In this document: piece after piece, positions 26,639 through 36,255 of the stretch
How positions within the stretch are numbered: the first letter of the stretch is position 1
Layout: every line of letters starts with the position of its first letter
Origin: Faecalicatena contorta
Lineage (GTDB): Bacteria; Bacillota; Clostridia; Lachnospirales; Lachnospiraceae
Assembly (NCBI RefSeq): GCF_039521745.1
Contig: NZ_BAAACT010000042.1
Length of the DNA stretch: 64,000 nucleotides
Strand: one strand, 5' to 3'
Translations under genes and position numbers: made by a program
The notes under the pieces: generated by a model
Seen by the model: the letters and a program-made list of their open reading frames with translations, nothing else
Database searches by the model: none
Told to the model about the DNA's origin: nothing

Positions 26639-27970
26639 ATGAAGAGAAAGTTAATGAAAGCTGCCGGAATGCTTATGGCAGTGTCCCTTTTAACCGCAGG
26701 CTGCGGTTCTTCGGCCGGCAATTCTTCGGATGAGGGAAAAGAGAGCGGTGGGAATAAGAAGGCAGAAAGCGTCACCCTAACCGTGGAGGCAAGCCAGGAG
26801 ATCGTAAATAATATCCCATATGCTTTCAGCGAAGAAAATATAGCGGCCTTTGAGGAACAATATCCGGAGATCAAGGTAGAGCTGGTGCTGAACCCAGATG
26901 CGCAGAACACGTCGATCATTCAGACAAAGCTGGCCTCAGGACAGCCGTCGGATTTAATTTGCTACAACAAAGTTTCCGCAGAGAACGAACTGGAAGTTGC
27001 GAAAAACTGTGTTGATTTATCAGACGAGCCGTTTGTGGAGAACCTTGCAGACAAAGAAATCCTGACGGCACCGGACGGGAAGATTTATGGGTTTGCATTT
27101 GCAGTGAAGACCGGCGGCATGGGTGTTGTATATAATAAAGATCTGTTTGAGGAGAAAGGGGTGGAAATTCCGAAGACATATGAGGAATTTCTGGCAGTCT
27201 GCGAAAATTTAAAAGCACAGGGAGTCACTCCGTTTTACGGTCCATTTAAAGATGTGTGGACATTCCAGATGTGGACAACTTCTACCTGGGGTTATTATGC
27301 AGCAAAATCAGAGCCGGATCTGTGGGACCGTTTGAATGCAAACGAGATTGGCTGGGATGAGGTGCCCGCATTCAGGGAGAGCCTGGAGAAGGCATATGAT
27401 CTGTATAAAGACGGATATATGCAGAGCACGGTACTTTCCGACGATTACAACAGCATACCGGCGGCAATGAGCAGCGGCGATTATGCCATGACAGTGGGCT
27501 CAAATACCACGGTAAGAGATTTACTGAATGCTTATCCGGATATTCAGTTTGATATGTTCCCCTATCCTGTATATGAGGGGGAGGACGAATATCTTACCAT
27601 CAGCCAGCTGGATGCGGAGTTCTTTATTCCGAAAGATGCAAAGCATATCGAGGAGGCCAGGAAGTTTCTGAATTTCATGGCACAGCCTGAGCAATGCGAT
27701 ACTGCTCAGAAGGCAGCCTCTTTTGTTCCGAACGTAAAAGGCGCTAAGGAACCGGAATTCGATGAGTTTGAGGGGCGTTTATACGAAGAATATAATAAGA
27801 CGGGTAAGACGGTGTTGGAAATGAATGCCTATATGAAGGTTGACTTAAACGACCTCTGGGTATATTTCCAGGATATGTTTGCGGGAGCGAAAACACCGGA
27901 GGAGGTACTTTCTTCCTGGGATACTACTTTTGAAGAACTGATGAAGTCAAAAGGAATAGAAAACTTCTAA
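26639..27970 (+). CDS. sugar ABC transporter substrate-binding lipoprotein
   Basis: A 443-residue family 1 extracellular solute-binding protein. The signal peptide ends in the lipobox LLTAGC with acylated Cys near residue 22, followed by a Ser/Gly/Glu/Lys linker. The fold then shows GKIYGFAFAV, and GVVYNKDLFEEKGVEIPKTY, typical of oligosaccharide binders. The start at 26639 has the strong site AAGGAGGAAGGAG. It delivers sugars to the two permeases downstream. No ATPase subunit is in the window, so a shared MsmX-type ATPase is likely. The linked GH95, GH127 and GH43 enzymes suggest an arabinose- or fucose-containing oligosaccharide. Confidence 0.92.
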   Translation: MKRKLMKAAGMLMAVSLLTAGCGSSAGNSSDEGKESGGNKKAESVTLTVEASQEIVNNIPYAFSEENIAAFEEQYPEIKVELVLNPDAQNTSIIQTKLASGQPSDLICYNKVSAENELEVAKNCVDLSDEPFVENLADKEILTAPDGKIYGFAFAVKTGGMGVVYNKDLFEEKGVEIPKTYEEFLAVCENLKAQGVTPFYGPFKDVWTFQMWTTSTWGYYAAKSEPDLWDRLNANEIGWDEVPAFRESLEKAYDLYKDGYMQSTVLSDDYNSIPAAMSSGDYAMTVGSNTTVRDLLNAYPDIQFDMFPYPVYEGEDEYLTISQLDAEFFIPKDAKHIEEARKFLNFMAQPEQCDTAQKAASFVPNVKGAKEPEFDEFEGRLYEEYNKTGKTVLEMNAYMKVDLNDLWVYFQDMFAGAKTPEEVLSSWDTTFEELMKSKGIENF

Positions 27971-27990
27971 ACAGAAATAACGAAAATTAG

Positions 27991-28058
27991 GCACCGGACA
28001 GTCCGGAAGGAGCGTATGAAAGGCGGGCTTCTGTCAGACTGGGCGGTGCTTTTCTTTT
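27991..28058 (+). terminator. attenuator-like terminator between binding protein and permeases
   Basis: GCACCG (27991-27996) pairs with CGGTGC (28044-28049), followed by TTTTCTTTT. Inner bases also pair in part (GACAG with CTGTC). Partial termination would yield more binding protein than permease, a common arrangement in ABC sugar operons. Confidence 0.6.
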
Positions 28059-28104
28059 GAATCTTCTTCGAGATAATCATGATAGAAAGGCAAGGTGCAT
28101 CACA

Positions 28105-28977
28105 ATGCGACGGACCAGACACTTATATACATATCTGCTAATCCTGCCGGCACTGCTGATATTTGGAATCTTTTTTGTGGTACCCAGCATCTATGGAATA
28201 TATTATTCCTTGACAGACTGGACGATAGGGAAGGATACCATCAGCTTTGTGGGGCTTGAGAATTATAAGACGATTTTTCAAAGCGGTGAATTGAAACATG
28301 CTATATATAATACCTTCGTATACGCCATTATTGTGGTGATCGGGAAAAATGTCAATGGGCTTCTGCTGGCGCTGGCGGTAAATACAAAGACAAAACTGCG
28401 AGGGTATTTCCGGGTAATTTTCTTTCTGCCATGCGTGATTTCTACGATCATCATCGGGCTTGTGTTTGTGCCCATTTTACATCCTAACGGAATCCTGAAT
28501 GAATTTCTGGGGCATGTGGGCCTTCAGGCCCTGCAGCAGAAATGGCTGGTAGATACCAGGATCGTAATGGTATCCATAGCGGGGGTATCAATCTGGCAAT
28601 GGAGCGGGTATCATATGGTTGTTTATCTCGCCGGCCTGCAGGCTGTACCGGCATCTTATTATGAGGCGGCGAAGATTGACGGGGCCAGCGCCCTGCAGCG
28701 TTTTACGAATATTACGTTTCCGATGCTGGCCCCTGCATTTAATATTAATATGCTGTTAAGCTTGATTGGCGGGCTGAAGGTGTTCAGTGAACCATATGCA
28801 CTTACGAACGGGGGTCCCGGAAATGCGTCTCAGGTAATTGCACTGGAAGTGTTCTCTAAGTTTGGAAGAGGTCAATGGGGGCTCGGCACCGCACTGAACG
28901 TTACGCTGGCGGTTTTCGTTTCTATTATCTGCATTCCGGTATTGTATAAGATGAGGAAGAGGGAGGTGGAGGAATAA
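28105..28977 (+). CDS. sugar ABC transporter permease (UgpA/LacF type)
   Basis: A 290-residue membrane protein with about six helices, starting MRRTRHLYTYLLILPALL. The ATPase-contact EAA loop is EAAKIDGASALQRFTNITFP, and GGPGNAS near the end is typical of the UgpA/LacF group. The ATG at 28105 is chosen behind GAAAGGCAAGG; the frame is open to 28057 with a poor TTG. It shares one base with the next permease start (TAATG). Confidence 0.88.
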   Translation: MRRTRHLYTYLLILPALLIFGIFFVVPSIYGIYYSLTDWTIGKDTISFVGLENYKTIFQSGELKHAIYNTFVYAIIVVIGKNVNGLLLALAVNTKTKLRGYFRVIFFLPCVISTIIIGLVFVPILHPNGILNEFLGHVGLQALQQKWLVDTRIVMVSIAGVSIWQWSGYHMVVYLAGLQAVPASYYEAAKIDGASALQRFTNITFPMLAPAFNINMLLSLIGGLKVFSEPYALTNGGPGNASQVIALEVFSKFGRGQWGLGTALNVTLAVFVSIICIPVLYKMRKREVEE

Positions 28978-29810
28978 TGTATGGCAGAAAAAAAGAGAAA
29001 GTAACAAAGGTACTTCTGCAGATCGTGCTGATTCTGATCTCTTTGGTTATTGTGATTCCGCTTCTGATTATGCTGCTGGGGGCTTTTAAGAATTCGGCAG
29101 AAGTGACGGCGTTTGATCTGACACTTCCGGAGCAATGGCTGGTGGATAATTTTAAAACTGTCTTTGAACAGGGAAAATTATTGCTGGCATTTAAGAACAG
29201 TATTCTGATTACCATAGCCTCCACCGTGATCACGATATTCACAAGTTCTCTGGCATCCTTTATCCTTGCCCGGCGAAAGACCAGGTTCTCGAGATTCCTG
29301 TATTATTTTTTCTTTATCGGCACGATTATCCCGATGCAGATTATGCCTACGATTCGTTTATTTACGGTTCTGGATATCTATGGCGGTTATCTGAATGTTA
29401 TCATTTTATACACGGCGATCAACATACCCTTCAGCTGTTTTCTTTATACCGGATTTATACGGGGGATTCCAGGGGTGTTGGATGAATCCGCATTTATCGA
29501 GGGGGCATCCACATTGCAGACGTATTTCTACATCATCCTTCCGCTCCTGAAATCATGTAATATCACCGTACTGATTCTTCTGTTCACAGGAATATGGAAT
29601 GAAATTAATATACCGCTTTACTTCTTAAACGACCCGGCAAAGAGGACGCTGCCCCTTTCTGTGTACCAGTTTTTCGGAATGTATGGAGGCAGTAACTGGA
29701 ATCTGGTGTTTGCAGACCTGACGCTGGCGGCGCTGCCGGTGATCCTGCTGTTTTTGTTTATGCAGAAGCAATTTATCAGCGGCCTGACAGAAGGCGCGGT
29801 AAAAGGATGA
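28977..29810 (+). CDS. sugar ABC transporter permease (UgpE/LacG type)
   Basis: A 277-residue second permease with six helices. The EAA-like loop is DESAFIEGASTLQTYFYIILP and the C-terminus QKQFISGLTEGAVKG is characteristic of the MalG/LacG group. It overlaps the first permease by one base and would pair with it as a heterodimer. It is followed by a 38-bp perfect palindrome and a hairpin before the YesM gene. Confidence 0.9.
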   Translation: MYGRKKEKVTKVLLQIVLILISLVIVIPLLIMLLGAFKNSAEVTAFDLTLPEQWLVDNFKTVFEQGKLLLAFKNSILITIASTVITIFTSSLASFILARRKTRFSRFLYYFFFIGTIIPMQIMPTIRLFTVLDIYGGYLNVIILYTAINIPFSCFLYTGFIRGIPGVLDESAFIEGASTLQTYFYIILPLLKSCNITVLILLFTGIWNEINIPLYFLNDPAKRTLPLSVYQFFGMYGGSNWNLVFADLTLAALPVILLFLFMQKQFISGLTEGAVKG

Positions 29811-29817
29811 GGTTTGA

Positions 29818-29855
29818 CGTTACTATGCTCGGCCTATAGGCCGAGCATAGTAACG
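29818..29855. repeat. perfect 38-bp palindrome (GTTACTATGC family)
   Basis: A perfect palindrome centred at 29836/29837, whose half is CGTTACTATGCTCGGCCTA. Related copies: 39743-39774, a half-like copy ending 39884, and 46405-46440. All are intergenic. It is followed at 29857-29892 by another perfect 10-bp stem (GTTGTAACAG/CTGTTACAAC). Confidence 0.9.
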
Positions 29856-29938
29856 GGTTGTAACAGTGCAGTCCTGTCTGAACTGTTACAACGGTTTGAC
29901 TTTTTACTGTTATTTGGGATAATAAAGGAGGAACAGCC

Positions 29939-31744
29939 ATGCAGATCAGGAGGAGCGGAACCCATATGAATTTTAAGTTCAGGACTAAACTATATGTCGT
30001 TTTTTCTATTATTATTTTATTTGCAGCGGCATCTTTCAGCCTGTTTATCCGTATGCACATCTTTAGACAGATGGAAGAGGAGTCAGCCTATAATGATATG
30101 CAGCTATGCATAAAAATATCCGAAAATGTCGACACCTATATCGAAAAAATGGATGATATCACAAAAAAGCTGATCTCAAATCCGGGTCTTCTGCAGATCA
30201 TGCGGGAGGTGAAAAACAATCCCAAAGCATTGTCGGACTATGAGGAATTAAAGCGGAACAGAGAAATCGCAGCCATTGTCTCTAATGCGATTACGCTGAC
30301 GTCTTTTCCTCATGTCAATGTATATCTTTACAGTCAGGATGGTTCTTATTCTTATGTATACAACCAGCACAAAAGCAATTTTAAATCCGCCCTTACAATG
30401 GAGGACAATGGGGAAAAGCTAGGTAAGAAGGAGCTTGTTATCTATGCGGATCATGACAGCGGCTCACAGGATGAACAGGGTGCAACGATATCATTTATCC
30501 GTGCGGTCTTTGATGTAAGCGCCAACAGATATGGTTATATTGAGGTGCAGTCAGATTATAAGAAGCTGGATGAAATCTGCAACATTAACCATATAGGCAA
30601 TGTCCTTCTTTTGAATGATAAAGGCGATACCGTATATCCGTCCAGTTCCGTTTCTGAAGAAGAGAGCGGTTTATTCAAAAGAAATCTGGCGGAAAAGAAT
30701 AAAAGCGGTGTCTTTAGCGTGGAGAACCATATGTACTTTTATGCCTCATCAGATTATTCGGGGATCACGACTTATATACAGTATCCAAAAGATACAATAT
30801 ATTCCTCAATGAAATTACTGCAGCATACTACGATCATCTTTTTTATATGCGTGACGGCTGCTGCAATTTTGATGGTAGTTGTATTTTCGCGGATGCTGGT
30901 AAAACCCCTCCAGGAACTGCGCAACAGCGTATTGAAGGTTACCTATGAGAATATGGGTCTGAATCTGGAGGATGTCTCTAATAATGAAATTATCGAGCTT
31001 AAAGATGCGTTCCAGAAGATACTGGATGATCTAAAATTAGCGGCTTTCAGAGAAATTGAGTCCAATAAGGCGGAGGCAGGGGCGAGGATTTCTGCCCTGC
31101 AGGCGCAGATTTCCCCACATTTTATCCATAATGTTCTGTATTCGATCAGCATCTCTGCAAGAGAAGGCCGCACGGAGGACGCACAGGCCATGTGCAAACA
31201 GCTTTCGGACATGCTGCGCTATACGGTGAACTCCAATGCGCATACGGTAACTCTTGGGGAGGAGATGCAATACATTACAAACTATCTTGCACTTCAGAAG
31301 CAGTACTATGAAGATTTTCTGCAATATCAGATTGAGGTGCAGGAGGAGGCACGTTCTATCCTGATCCCCAGGCTTTGTATCCTTCCATTTGTAGAAAACG
31401 CCATACAGCATGCTTTTGAGGGACAAAAACCGCCCTATCATATCTGTGTGACGGCAATCGCCAGGGACGGGAAATGGAAAGTTGAGGTCAGAGACAATGG
31501 GAGAGGATTTTCAAAGGATAAAATAAAAGAGATCGAAAACAGGATGAAAGAAGAAAGTCTGGTCATCAATTTGCAAGACAGCTCTGAGGGGGAACCAGGC
31601 ATGGGAGGATTGGGGATTCTGAACACACTCCTTCGGCTGAGAATCTACTTTGCAGGAGATTTTGAATTCAGTATAAAGAATAATTCTCCGGAAGATGGCG
31701 CGGCAGTCTGTCTGGGCGGCAGGTTCATATTTGAGAATGAATAG
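29939..31744 (+). CDS. YesM-type sensor histidine kinase
   Basis: A 601-residue membrane kinase. A first helix at about residues 17-37 and a second near 295-320 bracket an extracellular sensor domain. A HAMP-like linker leads to the His_kinase domain with AQISPHFIHNVLYSI (phospho-acceptor His394; family consensus is PHFLYN, so Ile-His here). The ATP-binding motifs are LPFVENAIQHAFEG and VRDNGRGF. Ribosome binding site AAAGGAGGAAC precedes the ATG at 29939. It probably senses the sugar bound outside the cell and phosphorylates the YesN partner downstream. Confidence 0.9.
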   Translation: MQIRRSGTHMNFKFRTKLYVVFSIIILFAAASFSLFIRMHIFRQMEEESAYNDMQLCIKISENVDTYIEKMDDITKKLISNPGLLQIMREVKNNPKALSDYEELKRNREIAAIVSNAITLTSFPHVNVYLYSQDGSYSYVYNQHKSNFKSALTMEDNGEKLGKKELVIYADHDSGSQDEQGATISFIRAVFDVSANRYGYIEVQSDYKKLDEICNINHIGNVLLLNDKGDTVYPSSSVSEEESGLFKRNLAEKNKSGVFSVENHMYFYASSDYSGITTYIQYPKDTIYSSMKLLQHTTIIFFICVTAAAILMVVVFSRMLVKPLQELRNSVLKVTYENMGLNLEDVSNNEIIELKDAFQKILDDLKLAAFREIESNKAEAGARISALQAQISPHFIHNVLYSISISAREGRTEDAQAMCKQLSDMLRYTVNSNAHTVTLGEEMQYITNYLALQKQYYEDFLQYQIEVQEEARSILIPRLCILPFVENAIQHAFEGQKPPYHICVTAIARDGKWKVEVRDNGRGFSKDKIKEIENRMKEESLVINLQDSSEGEPGMGGLGILNTLLRLRIYFAGDFEFSIKNNSPEDGAAVCLGGRFIFENE

Positions 31745-31775
31745 TGTCAAATAAGTTATAAAAACGCAAACACTA

Positions 31776-31797
31776 CAAAAGGGGTCTGACCCCTTTG
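31776..31797. repeat. palindromic GGGGTC-T-GACCCC element
   Basis: Core AAAGGGGTCTGACCCCTTT, ending 20 nt before the YesN start codon and just ahead of its GGGGGAGGG ribosome binding site. Same family as 7990-8010 and 42577-42618. Confidence 0.85.
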
Positions 31798-31817
31798 CAC
31801 TGGGGGAGGGATGAAAC

Positions 31818-33344
31818 ATGTATAAGTTTCTTGTTGCAGAGGACAGCAAAGTCATCTTAAGAGACATTGTCCATCTTATTAATGAAGCAGGCTATGATTC
31901 CGTTATTAAAACGGCATATGACGGAGAAGCTGCCGCCGAGCTTTTGAAAGACTTTGAGCCGGATATCATCTTTACGGATATCAAAATGCCGGTCATAGAC
32001 GGGCTGACACTCATCCAGAAGGCCAAGGCGCTTTATCCGGGGGTGAAAAGCGTTATTATCAGTGGATATGCAGACTTTACCTTTACCCACGAGGCTCTGA
32101 TGCTGCAGGTAGATGACTATATCATGAAGCCTGTGGATGCAGGGGAGTTTGCTGAGATTTTAAAGAAGCTGACCATGAAGGCGGACAGCAAAAAGGTACA
32201 GGAGGAAGAATCTGCCCTGCAAAAGATGATTCAGGAAGGCATTGGAACAGAGGAGAACGGATTCCCGGGACGTTACATGCTCTCTTTGGTACGGGTAGGG
32301 CTTTTTCAGCAGTATGCGGCGCCCTTGTCAAAGGAATTGGTCAAAGAAATTATGGCAGAGAATAAGGCGGGGCCGGATGTTCGGACAGCAAATACCAGGC
32401 TGAACAGTGAAAAAATCGTGATGTTTAATCTGGAAAGCAGTTCCCAAAAGAGGATCATGCTGTTAAATACGTTACTCTTGTCGGAACTGCGGAAGAAGTA
32501 TACACGTGTCAATATTATCTGTTCGGGCTGCCTAACGGATATCACTCAGCTCCATATGCAGTATACCCATCTTTCTAACCGGCTGGGGAGGATGGTGATG
32601 CTGGAATGCAGCAAAGTCTTTGAGGATGAGAAATATATAGAGGTGAGAGAGCGGTATATCCGGCAGAAAGAGGAGATTGAAGTATTCCGCAGGAAAATAG
32701 AATGGATTCTGAAAAATAAGGCTGCAGATGATTATCGCAAAGAAATTCATAAGAATATTCTATCCTGGGAAGAAAAGCATTATACCGTCGCGGTACTGCG
32801 GAAATTCCTCCTGGCGCTGCTGGACGAAATGTTTGCGGCAGCAGGCGGGAACGGGGAACTGGCGGATGAGCCGGGTACGCTGGCGGATCAGATACTGAAT
32901 GACTGCAGAAGGTACGGGGAGCTGGAAGAATGTCTGCAGGGGTACAGCGAATTTATGTCGGCCTCAAAAGAGGAAAAAAGCGGGGTGTCGATGGAAGCTG
33001 CGTATAAATTGACCGAATACATGCAGGCGAATCTGTATAAGAACTTATCTCTGCAGGAAATAGCGGATTATTTTGATATTTCGCCGTCCTATATCTGCAG
33101 GCTGTTTAAAGTATATTACAGCGATACTCCTATCAGTTATTATAACAGGCTCAAAATCAATGAAGCAAAACAGATGCTGGAGGAATACGAGAACATACGG
33201 GTGAAGGATATTGCAGAGTTGCTGGGGTTCAGTGACCAGTATTACTTCAGCAAAGTGTTTAAACAGCAGTATGGAGTCAGTCCAATTGTGTATAAGTCGC
33301 AAATGCAGAAAGATATTGCGGATGAAACGGGCGGGGGAAGATAA
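31818..33344 (+). CDS. YesN-type AraC response regulator
   Basis: A 508-residue regulator. An N-terminal receiver has the acidic pair in LVAEDSK, phospho-acceptor Asp54 in FTDIKMP, and a conserved Lys in IMKPVD. A long middle region precedes the C-terminal AraC DNA-binding domain (LSLQEIADYFDISPSYICRLF, VKDIAELLGFSDQYYFSKVFKQQYGVSP). It is paired with the YesM kinase and most likely activates the transporter and glycosidase genes around it. Confidence 0.92.
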   Translation: MYKFLVAEDSKVILRDIVHLINEAGYDSVIKTAYDGEAAAELLKDFEPDIIFTDIKMPVIDGLTLIQKAKALYPGVKSVIISGYADFTFTHEALMLQVDDYIMKPVDAGEFAEILKKLTMKADSKKVQEEESALQKMIQEGIGTEENGFPGRYMLSLVRVGLFQQYAAPLSKELVKEIMAENKAGPDVRTANTRLNSEKIVMFNLESSSQKRIMLLNTLLLSELRKKYTRVNIICSGCLTDITQLHMQYTHLSNRLGRMVMLECSKVFEDEKYIEVRERYIRQKEEIEVFRRKIEWILKNKAADDYRKEIHKNILSWEEKHYTVAVLRKFLLALLDEMFAAAGGNGELADEPGTLADQILNDCRRYGELEECLQGYSEFMSASKEEKSGVSMEAAYKLTEYMQANLYKNLSLQEIADYFDISPSYICRLFKVYYSDTPISYYNRLKINEAKQMLEEYENIRVKDIAELLGFSDQYYFSKVFKQQYGVSPIVYKSQMQKDIADETGGGR

Positions 33345-33548
33345 AGCCGGAGGCCGTCCGCAGAAGCGCGCCTTACCGCAGTGTGCCTATACGTTCAAAA
33401 TATTCCCTCCCTCAGTCCATGATATTCCATTTACCATCAGCCCTGCGGGACGTATAATCTGCTCATACAAGTGCTCCGTCCGGCATCAGACGCCGGCAGG
33501 CACGAGAGGAAATTCTGAATCATATGAAGAGAGGATAAGGAGGATTTT

Positions 33549-36005
33549 ATGAGCAGTTATGGTATGAAAGCAGTGGAATTTGCCCTGAAATATCCACCCA
33601 TGGGAATTGAAAAAAGACGAGAGCTTCTCCCTTATAAAAGTGTGAGCAGCCTGTATCCGGCTAAGGCGGATGAAGATGTTCTGGTGACTGCAAACGGGAG
33701 GCAGAGAATTGATATTGTGGGGGATCCTTATCATGAGCGCGTAATCTACCGCCGTGAAAGGATCATGGATATGCGCTGGAAGGACACGCCCGAACCGCCG
33801 GATGTGGCTTATGCGATCCCGGAAGCGAGAAGTTTTCTGAAACAGGGGAAATTTGAAGAGGCTGCAAGGGTGATGGACGAAGCAACGAAAGCGGCGGGGT
33901 ATGATCAGTGGATAGACAGCCGCCCCTTTGGCGTTGAATTTCCGCGCCTGCATCCGCGTCTCCATTCGGTTATTGAGCTGCTGACCGAAATCGAAGAAGG
34001 AAAGGAGCGCTGCGATTACCTGCGGTATCTTGATATGATGTCGGGAGAAGCAGTGGTGCGCATACAGGATGAAAAAGGAGGCATTCTCCGCAGGTCTTTT
34101 GTCTCCTTTGATAAAGAGGCAGTTGTGCAAAAAACAGAGCGCCTGAATAAAGAGCAGTTTGATATGAACATACGCTTTGTTGCACCGGGCGGGTACGATC
34201 TTCCTGACCATTTCGACCAGTTTGTGCTTGTCACCTATAACGATATGTATCAGATAGAAGGCAGCGATGTGGAAATCAAGACAACGCCCGAAAGCTGTAC
34301 AGTATCATTGGCATATGACCCGCAGTTCGGTGAACGTGGGTACTGCTGCTGTTCTGTGATCCGCACGGATGGAAAGGTATCCTGCCGTGAGGGCGGTTAT
34401 CTGCAGGTGGAGGGCGCAAAGGAGATCACCATTATTTCCCGAACTGTAAAATATGAAGAAGCATACCGCCATGCTCTGGCTGAAAAGGTGCTGGAGGAAG
34501 TGAACCAAATCCAGGATTCCTACGAAGATATGCTGGCAGCAAACCGGGCATATTTGGAGCCTTTGATGGAACGCTCCGTGATACGGCTTAAGGGGGACTG
34601 GGCTATGGCGGCAGAGGAATTGCTCAACGAACAGCACGGCGGGGGCGAGTTAAGTGCTATGATGCTGGAAAAGCTGTATGATATGGGACGTTTCTTTATG
34701 ATAACGGACACCGGAGATGATCCGCCGTCCTTGTTCCAGCATAATATTAATACCAACCTGCAGGTCTGCTCCGGGAACATGACGGGGCTGCCTGAAATCA
34801 TGGATACCTATTTCAAATTCTATGAGGACAAATTCGATGACTTCCGTCTGAATGCAGAGCGTTTTTACGGAGCGAGGGGCGTACTCGGAAATATTCACTG
34901 TGATTATAACTCAGGAAAGTTCTATCAGTTTTCGATTGTATATCCACATTACTGCTGGACCGCATGTCTGGGATGGATTTATAACGAGTTCTGGGGGCAC
35001 TATCTGGTGACAGGAGACAAAGAATTCCTGCGTGAACGTATTGTCCCGGGCCTGAAGGAAATCGCATTATTTTATGAAGACTATCTCACTGATGTGGATG
35101 AAAATGGAAAGGTAATGTTCTATCCGAGTTATTCGCCGGAAGATCCTTCCATGAATGATTATCACGTGCCATTCCCGAAGGATGTCTATGCAATGAATGT
35201 GAATTCACTGATGGATGTGATGGTATGCAGAGAGGTACTGGATAACCTGATGGAGGCATGTGAGGTTCTTGGCCTGGACGAACCGGATCTTCCGAAATGG
35301 AAAGCGCTCAGGGGCAGACTGCCGGACTATCTGATGGATGAGGACGGGGCGATTAAGGAGTGGTCCTTCAAGTATTCAGGGGAAAACTATGATCACCGGC
35401 ACGTTTCCCACCATTATGATATCTGGCCGGGGCGGGCTGTTTCACCGGAGAAAACGCCGGAGCTTGTAAAGCCGTTTATTCTTTCCAACCGGAAACGCGG
35501 GCATCAGGATGATTCTGCCCATGGCGTCATCCATCGGTATTTTACAGCGGTAAGGCTGGGCGATCTGCCGGATGCCATGCATAACCTTCGTACTCTGATG
35601 GAGCACGGCTACGTAACACGTACACTGAACACCGTGCATTATCCATACCGGGTATTCTGTCCGGACCTGCTGGGAGCTATGCCGGCAATTGTTCTGGAAA
35701 TGCTGGTTTATTCCGATGAAGGCTTTATAAAGCTGCTGCCTGCAGTTCCGGGGGATTTAAGCAAAGGAAATCTGGAAGGAATGTGGCTTTATACATTTGC
35801 TAAGATTGAGAAGATGAGCTGGGATATGGAGGCCGGAAAAGCGGAGGTTGAAATATTTAGTATGGAAGACCAGGTGATTTATGTCTCCTTCCCGGTGGGC
35901 TACAAGGAGTTGCGGGTGAACGGGAAGCTTTATGATAAAGACGGAAACGGAGCTGATATAGAATTCAAAAAGAATACAGTGGTTCATTTAGAATATTTAT
36001 TCTGA
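33549..36005 (+). CDS. GH95-type glycoside hydrolase (alpha-L-fucosidase/galactosidase)
   Basis: An 818-residue glycosidase. The (alpha/alpha)6-barrel region carries QHNINTNLQVCSGNM and DHRHVSHHYDIWPG, equivalent to the GH95 motifs (Asn/Asp catalytic pair region and HRHxSHLYxxxPG). GH95 enzymes invert alpha-1,2-L-fucosyl or alpha-L-galactosyl bonds. The N-terminal half resembles the family beta domain only loosely, so the substrate could differ. No signal peptide is seen, so it acts on imported oligosaccharides. Ribosome binding site AAGGAGG. If fucose is released, it could feed the BMC pathway at 46.8-62 kb. Confidence 0.75.
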   Translation: MSSYGMKAVEFALKYPPMGIEKRRELLPYKSVSSLYPAKADEDVLVTANGRQRIDIVGDPYHERVIYRRERIMDMRWKDTPEPPDVAYAIPEARSFLKQGKFEEAARVMDEATKAAGYDQWIDSRPFGVEFPRLHPRLHSVIELLTEIEEGKERCDYLRYLDMMSGEAVVRIQDEKGGILRRSFVSFDKEAVVQKTERLNKEQFDMNIRFVAPGGYDLPDHFDQFVLVTYNDMYQIEGSDVEIKTTPESCTVSLAYDPQFGERGYCCCSVIRTDGKVSCREGGYLQVEGAKEITIISRTVKYEEAYRHALAEKVLEEVNQIQDSYEDMLAANRAYLEPLMERSVIRLKGDWAMAAEELLNEQHGGGELSAMMLEKLYDMGRFFMITDTGDDPPSLFQHNINTNLQVCSGNMTGLPEIMDTYFKFYEDKFDDFRLNAERFYGARGVLGNIHCDYNSGKFYQFSIVYPHYCWTACLGWIYNEFWGHYLVTGDKEFLRERIVPGLKEIALFYEDYLTDVDENGKVMFYPSYSPEDPSMNDYHVPFPKDVYAMNVNSLMDVMVCREVLDNLMEACEVLGLDEPDLPKWKALRGRLPDYLMDEDGAIKEWSFKYSGENYDHRHVSHHYDIWPGRAVSPEKTPELVKPFILSNRKRGHQDDSAHGVIHRYFTAVRLGDLPDAMHNLRTLMEHGYVTRTLNTVHYPYRVFCPDLLGAMPAIVLEMLVYSDEGFIKLLPAVPGDLSKGNLEGMWLYTFAKIEKMSWDMEAGKAEVEIFSMEDQVIYVSFPVGYKELRVNGKLYDKDGNGADIEFKKNTVVHLEYLF

Positions 36006-36102
36006 GTCAGGTTCACCGGGGCATTGAAACATGGGGTTCTCGAGGAATTTAAAGCTTAAGGAAAAGAGTGTCCCGGAGCCATGTGGTTCCGGGATCAAAT
36101 TC

Positions 36103-36238
36103 TATATCCAAGGGCACACCGGAATTATACCCTGCGGGGCGGGTTTGCAGCAAGCTGCAAAATAATGTATACCCAAAGGGCGTCCCGTAATACATGCCCT
36201 TGCGGGGTGGGGTTGCAGCAAGCTGCAAAATAATGTAT
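36103..36238 (+). repeat. two tandem copies of the 65-bp dispersed repeat
   Basis: Copy A (about 36103-36169) and copy B (36168-36238) have a period near 65 bp. Each starts TATA(T/C)CCAA, contains a GGGGCGGG or GGGGTGGG block and ends GCAGCAAGCTGCAAAATAATG, a piece that is itself palindromic (GCAGCAAGCTGC). The third copy is on the minus strand at 22665-22726. Upstream, a 7-bp stem (TCCCGGA/TTCCGGGA, 36071-36094) follows the GH95 gene. Confidence 0.85.
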
Positions 36239-36255
36239 GAAGAAGGAGGCGGAAT

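Noticed and set aside
29896..29923. TTGACT...GATAAT promoter for the YesM kinase gene
   Set aside because: The spacing is 16 bp, but the start site would fall on the ribosome binding site at 29924-29933, so a functional promoter there is doubtful.
33486..34211. 241-residue minus-strand frame opposite the GH95 gene
   Set aside because: Antisense artefact; the plus-strand frame carries the GH95 motifs.
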